A stretch of DNA of 7,314 nt. Origin: an uncultured Fidelibacterota bacterium. Its GTDB lineage: Bacteria; Fidelibacterota; Marinisomatia; SCGC-AAA003-L08; D37C17. The translations under genes were made by a program, and so were the position numbers. Below the pieces are notes generated by a model that was not told the DNA's origin, ran no database searches, and worked only from the letters and a program-made list of their open reading frames with translations. The DNA lies in assembly GCA_913049525.1 (NCBI GenBank), contig CAJWYZ010000074.1, positions 1 through 7,314 on the forward strand. The letters run 5' to 3'. Below, in pieces: positions 5,470-7,314 of the stretch. Position 1 is the first letter of the stretch, and the number at the start of each line of letters is the position of its first letter.

Positions 5470-6333
5470 TTATTTTAATGCCTCACCCCGACTTCCATAA
5501 GCCACAGCCAAGACTATAAGTCCACCACCCATATACCCCAAAAATCCAAGAACTTCTCCAGCAAATACAATGGCAAAAAAGGCTGCAAATACCGGCTCCA
5601 GAGCAAAGATGATAGCAATTTGACTGGGGTTTAGAATTTGTTGTGCCCAAATCATAATGAGTATGGAGATAAATGTAGCAGCAATTCCCGTTACCAATAA
5701 GGCAGAGATCAGGCGGGTAGACCAAATAGCAAATGTGGGTTCAAATATGAGACTATTGAAAAAGGATAGGCCTGAAACAGCCCATGCCTGGACTAAGAAA
5801 AAGGGTAGAATCCGCACCTCCTTTTTAACATAGTAGCCCTGAAAAATAATATGAACTGCAAAACCCAGTGCACATCCAAAAGTGAGAATGTCACCCCAAT
5901 TCATCCTACCTCCTCTGGGGTCAAGTAAAATATAGAGACCAATTGTAGCCAATGCTACTGCAGTCCATATTCTTATTTTGACCTGCTGAATATTAAATAG
6001 ATATAAAATAATAGGTACCATTAGTACACTCACGCTGGTGATAAATGCCGATTTGCTGGCTGAGGTTTGCATGAGTCCAAAATTTTGAAAGGCATATCCA
6101 CAAAAGAGAAAGAATCCGCAGACCAAGCCCCCCACAACCTCTGTTTTTGTCAGAGTGAAAATGGATTTATTAACAACTATCAGGGTAAGAACGCCAGCAA
6201 TAGTGAAACGGAGTGCACCAAAAGCAAATGGGCCAGCATCATTCAGGGCATCCTTCACCATTATAAAGGTTATCCCCCAAATTAATGTTACTAAAACCAA
6301 TGCAACCTGAGCCATTCTTTTTTTATTATTCAT
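5470..6333 (-). CDS. EamA-family (DMT superfamily) transporter (287 aa)
   Basis: An integral inner-membrane protein of ten predicted helices built from two EamA repeats (about 9-137 and 146-279). Typical marks are TLIWGITFIMVKDAL at the first helix, the charged R42 in LRF near helix 2, and ALEPVFAAFFAIVFAGEVLG (residues 244-263) in the second repeat. The 287-residue length fits the family. Members export or import small metabolites such as amino acids or drugs; the substrate cannot be read from sequence. The ATG overlaps the end of the ubiE gene by eight bases. AGGA (plus 6341-6344) lies seven bases upstream, so the two are probably cotranscribed and coupled. Its stop is nine bases from the stop of the convergent cyclase gene, and no terminator hairpin is evident between them. 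Confidence 0.92.
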   Translation of the reverse strand: MNNKKRMAQVALVLVTLIWGITFIMVKDALNDAGPFAFGALRFTIAGVLTLIVVNKSIFTLTKTEVVGGLVCGFFLFCGYAFQNFGLMQTSASKSAFITSVSVLMVPIILYLFNIQQVKIRIWTAVALATIGLYILLDPRGGRMNWGDILTFGCALGFAVHIIFQGYYVKKEVRILPFFLVQAWAVSGLSFFNSLIFEPTFAIWSTRLISALLVTGIAATFISILIMIWAQQILNPSQIAIIFALEPVFAAFFAIVFAGEVLGFLGYMGGGLIVLAVAYGSRGEALK

Positions 6334-7042
6334 CTTTATATCCTAAAAAGATTGTAGAGACCCCAAAGGTGAGGTCATGTAATTCTGCTCGCTGAAACCC
6401 TGAGTAAATAATTTTCCGACATATATCGTGACGGGAGGGAAAAAAATCTACAGATTCAGGAAGATATCTATATGCATCAGATCGTGAAAAAAAGCTGGCG
6501 ATTCGAGGAAGAATATGATGAAAATATATTTTAAAAATAAAGCCAATAATTTTTGAGGTTGGTTTTGAAAATTCTAGAATTCCTAATTTCCCACCGGGTT
6601 TAAGAACGCGGTAAAATTCTTCTAATGCTTTCTCATAATTTGAAATATTACGAAATCCATAAGAAATGGTGAGACAATCAATGGAATTAGATTCAAAGGG
6701 TAAATTTTCAGCATCACCCTCAATAAATGAAATGTTATCCATCTTTTTCTGAAGAGATTTTTTTTGAGCAAGTTCAACCATCTTTGGTGATAAATCAATT
6801 CCGGTAACAGAAACAGAATGTCTCTTAAGAATTTCAAATCCTACATCTCCCGTACCACAAGCAACATCTAAAATTGAAATGTCATTTTTAATATTTAATT
6901 TTTGGATGAACTTTTTACGCCAATAAATGTCCATTCCAAAACTGAGGAAATGATTTAAAAAATCATAGCTGGGAGAGATGTCGTCAAACATCTTTCGGAC
7001 AAATTCTTTTTTTACATTACCAGTATGACTAAATTCCGGCAT
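6326..7042 (-). CDS. ubiE: Demethylmenaquinone / ubiquinone C-methyltransferase UbiE (MenG) (238 aa)
   Basis: This SAM-dependent enzyme performs the final C-methylation of demethylmenaquinone (MenG role) and, in organisms making ubiquinone, of its benzoquinol precursor. Family signatures are all present: FDDISPSYDFLN (19-30), the SAM-binding LDVACGTGD (58-66), GIDLSPKM (81-88), GDAENLPF (109-116), YGFRNI (128-133), RVLKPGG (145-151) and YRYLPESVDFFP (191-202), with GVSTIFLGYK near the end. The length is close to the family norm of 230-250. I chose the ATG at 7042 because AGGAGG lies just upstream; a GTG at 7072 would add ten charged residues and has no ribosome binding site. A likely menaquinone gene starts divergently at 7135, favouring the menaquinone role. 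The downstream EamA gene overlaps it by eight bases. Confidence 0.96.
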   Translation of the reverse strand: MPEFSHTGNVKKEFVRKMFDDISPSYDFLNHFLSFGMDIYWRKKFIQKLNIKNDISILDVACGTGDVGFEILKRHSVSVTGIDLSPKMVELAQKKSLQKKMDNISFIEGDAENLPFESNSIDCLTISYGFRNISNYEKALEEFYRVLKPGGKLGILEFSKPTSKIIGFIFKIYFHHILPRIASFFSRSDAYRYLPESVDFFPSRHDICRKIIYSGFQRAELHDLTFGVSTIFLGYKDE

Positions 7043-7045
7043 TTT

Positions 7046-7051
7046 CCTCCT
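7046..7051 (-). promoter_or_regulatory. Ribosome binding site that fixes the ubiE start
   Basis: The minus strand reads AAAGGAGGAAA directly before ATG. The AGGAGG core (plus CCTCCT) is only three bases from the start codon. The spacing is short, but the match is far stronger than anything before the upstream GTG at 7072. Confidence 0.7.
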
Positions 7052-7074
7052 TTCTTCCTTCTTATTCGGCACAG

Positions 7075-7130
7075 AAATTTACATCAAGATAGTATTTTAT
7101 ACCTCTAATCCTTTTGAAACCTGTAAATTT
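7075..7130. promoter_or_regulatory. Divergent ubiE / menF-like control region with a 9-bp inverted repeat
   Basis: The gap 7043-7134 separates divergent genes. A perfect inverted repeat, AAATTTACA at 7075-7083 and TGTAAATTT at 7122-7130, brackets a minus-strand -10-like TATAAAAT (plus 7094-7101). Each arm also contains TTTACA, a -35-like hexamer, but the distance to the -10-like box on the minus strand is 20 bases, longer than usual. The pair may be a shared operator or only AT-rich chance. Confidence 0.35.
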
Positions 7131-7134
7131 TCAC

Positions 7135-7314
7135 ATGGTAGAATTGACCAAAGAAAAAAACTTGGAACAGGGGATATCAAATTCCCTTGAAAAAGCAAAT
7201 AATTTTAGTAAGGGAATTTTATTTTCTTATTCATTTCGATTTGAAGTCCGTGACTTGTTGCCAATTCTGACGCACCCTGCTGATAAAAATACTATTCGAA
7301 TATATTGGGAACAG
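7135..7314 (+). CDS. Probable isochorismate synthase N-terminus (partial, cut by window end)
   Basis: An open frame starts at ATG 7135 and runs 60 codons to the last base without a stop. The visible protein is an acidic/basic helical start followed by ILFSYSFRFEVRDLLPIL and IRIYWEQ. A short beta stretch ending in an aromatic-rich YW(E/S)Q-like motif before the main chorismate-binding domain is typical of MenF/EntC isochorismate synthases. Isochorismate synthase performs the first committed step of menaquinone synthesis, which suits a divergent position beside ubiE/menG. The catalytic domain lies outside the window, so the call depends on the N-terminal pattern and context. No Shine-Dalgarno is visible before the ATG; a TTG at 7114 is in frame, and a stop at 7090-7092 bounds the frame upstream. 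Confidence 0.55.
   Translation, partial: MVELTKEKNLEQGISNSLEKANNFSKGILFSYSFRFEVRDLLPILTHPADKNTIRIYWEQ

Noticed and set aside
5483..5725. Minus-strand 80-codon open frame inside the EamA gene
   Set aside because: It is an alternative frame rich in Cys and Tyr, within a clear ten-helix transporter.
6067..6285. Plus-strand 72-codon open frame opposite the EamA gene
   Set aside because: It is antisense to a well-supported transporter, with no motif and no ribosome binding site.
6622..6837. Minus-strand 71-codon open frame inside ubiE
   Set aside because: It is a shadow frame across conserved UbiE motifs.
7043..7072. Longer UbiE starting at GTG 7072
   Set aside because: No ribosome binding site precedes it, the added ten residues are mostly charged and outside the family pattern, and they are encoded by the purine-rich ribosome binding stretch.
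1..7314. CRISPR array or insertion sequence
   Set aside because: No regularly spaced direct repeats and no transposase-like or terminal-repeat structure were seen.

Overview
The window comes from an AT-rich bacterium with a two-membrane envelope. The evidence is a lipoprotein signal, a predicted outer-membrane beta-barrel ending in Phe, and many c-type heme sites (CxxCH). The Cys-rich spacer in the lipoprotein (DCAGECGG and CGECDG patterns) recalls secreted proteins of the FCB group, particularly Marinimicrobia (SAR406)-like genomes. That placement is inference, not proof.

Layout. (a) 1-276: a complete tRNA-Asn(GUU) with its own rho-independent terminator, then a 160-base gap holding a perfect TATAAT box and a set of competing inverted repeats. 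(b) 277-700: two small, convergent, unrecognised genes, both probably small beta-rich proteins. (c) 3126 down to 719, minus strand: a tight four-gene operon encoding a monoheme cytochrome lipoprotein, a beta-barrel porin with an N-terminal heme site, a diheme cytochrome related to the photosynthetic reaction-centre cytochrome subunit family, and a DUF2231 integral membrane protein. The 61-residue gene may be its fifth member. (d) 3259-5460, plus strand, divergent from the operon: a 733-residue membrane-bound class III nucleotide cyclase whose periplasmic part is three tandem copies of a heme-binding sensor module, followed by HAMP and the catalytic domain. (e) 7042 down to 5470, minus strand: ubiE/menG methyltransferase overlapping an EamA-family transporter. 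(f) 7135 to the window edge, plus strand: the start of a gene that looks like isochorismate synthase (menF), cut by the window end.

How the parts may work together. The heme operon and the triple-heme cyclase share one 132-base divergent control region. The operon could form an electron path from the inner membrane (DUF2231 protein) through periplasmic heme proteins to the outer membrane. The cyclase could report the redox or ligand state of the same compartment as a cyclic nucleotide signal. The neighbouring menaquinone genes fit a respiratory setting. The protein architectures are read directly from sequence; the joint function is a hypothesis.
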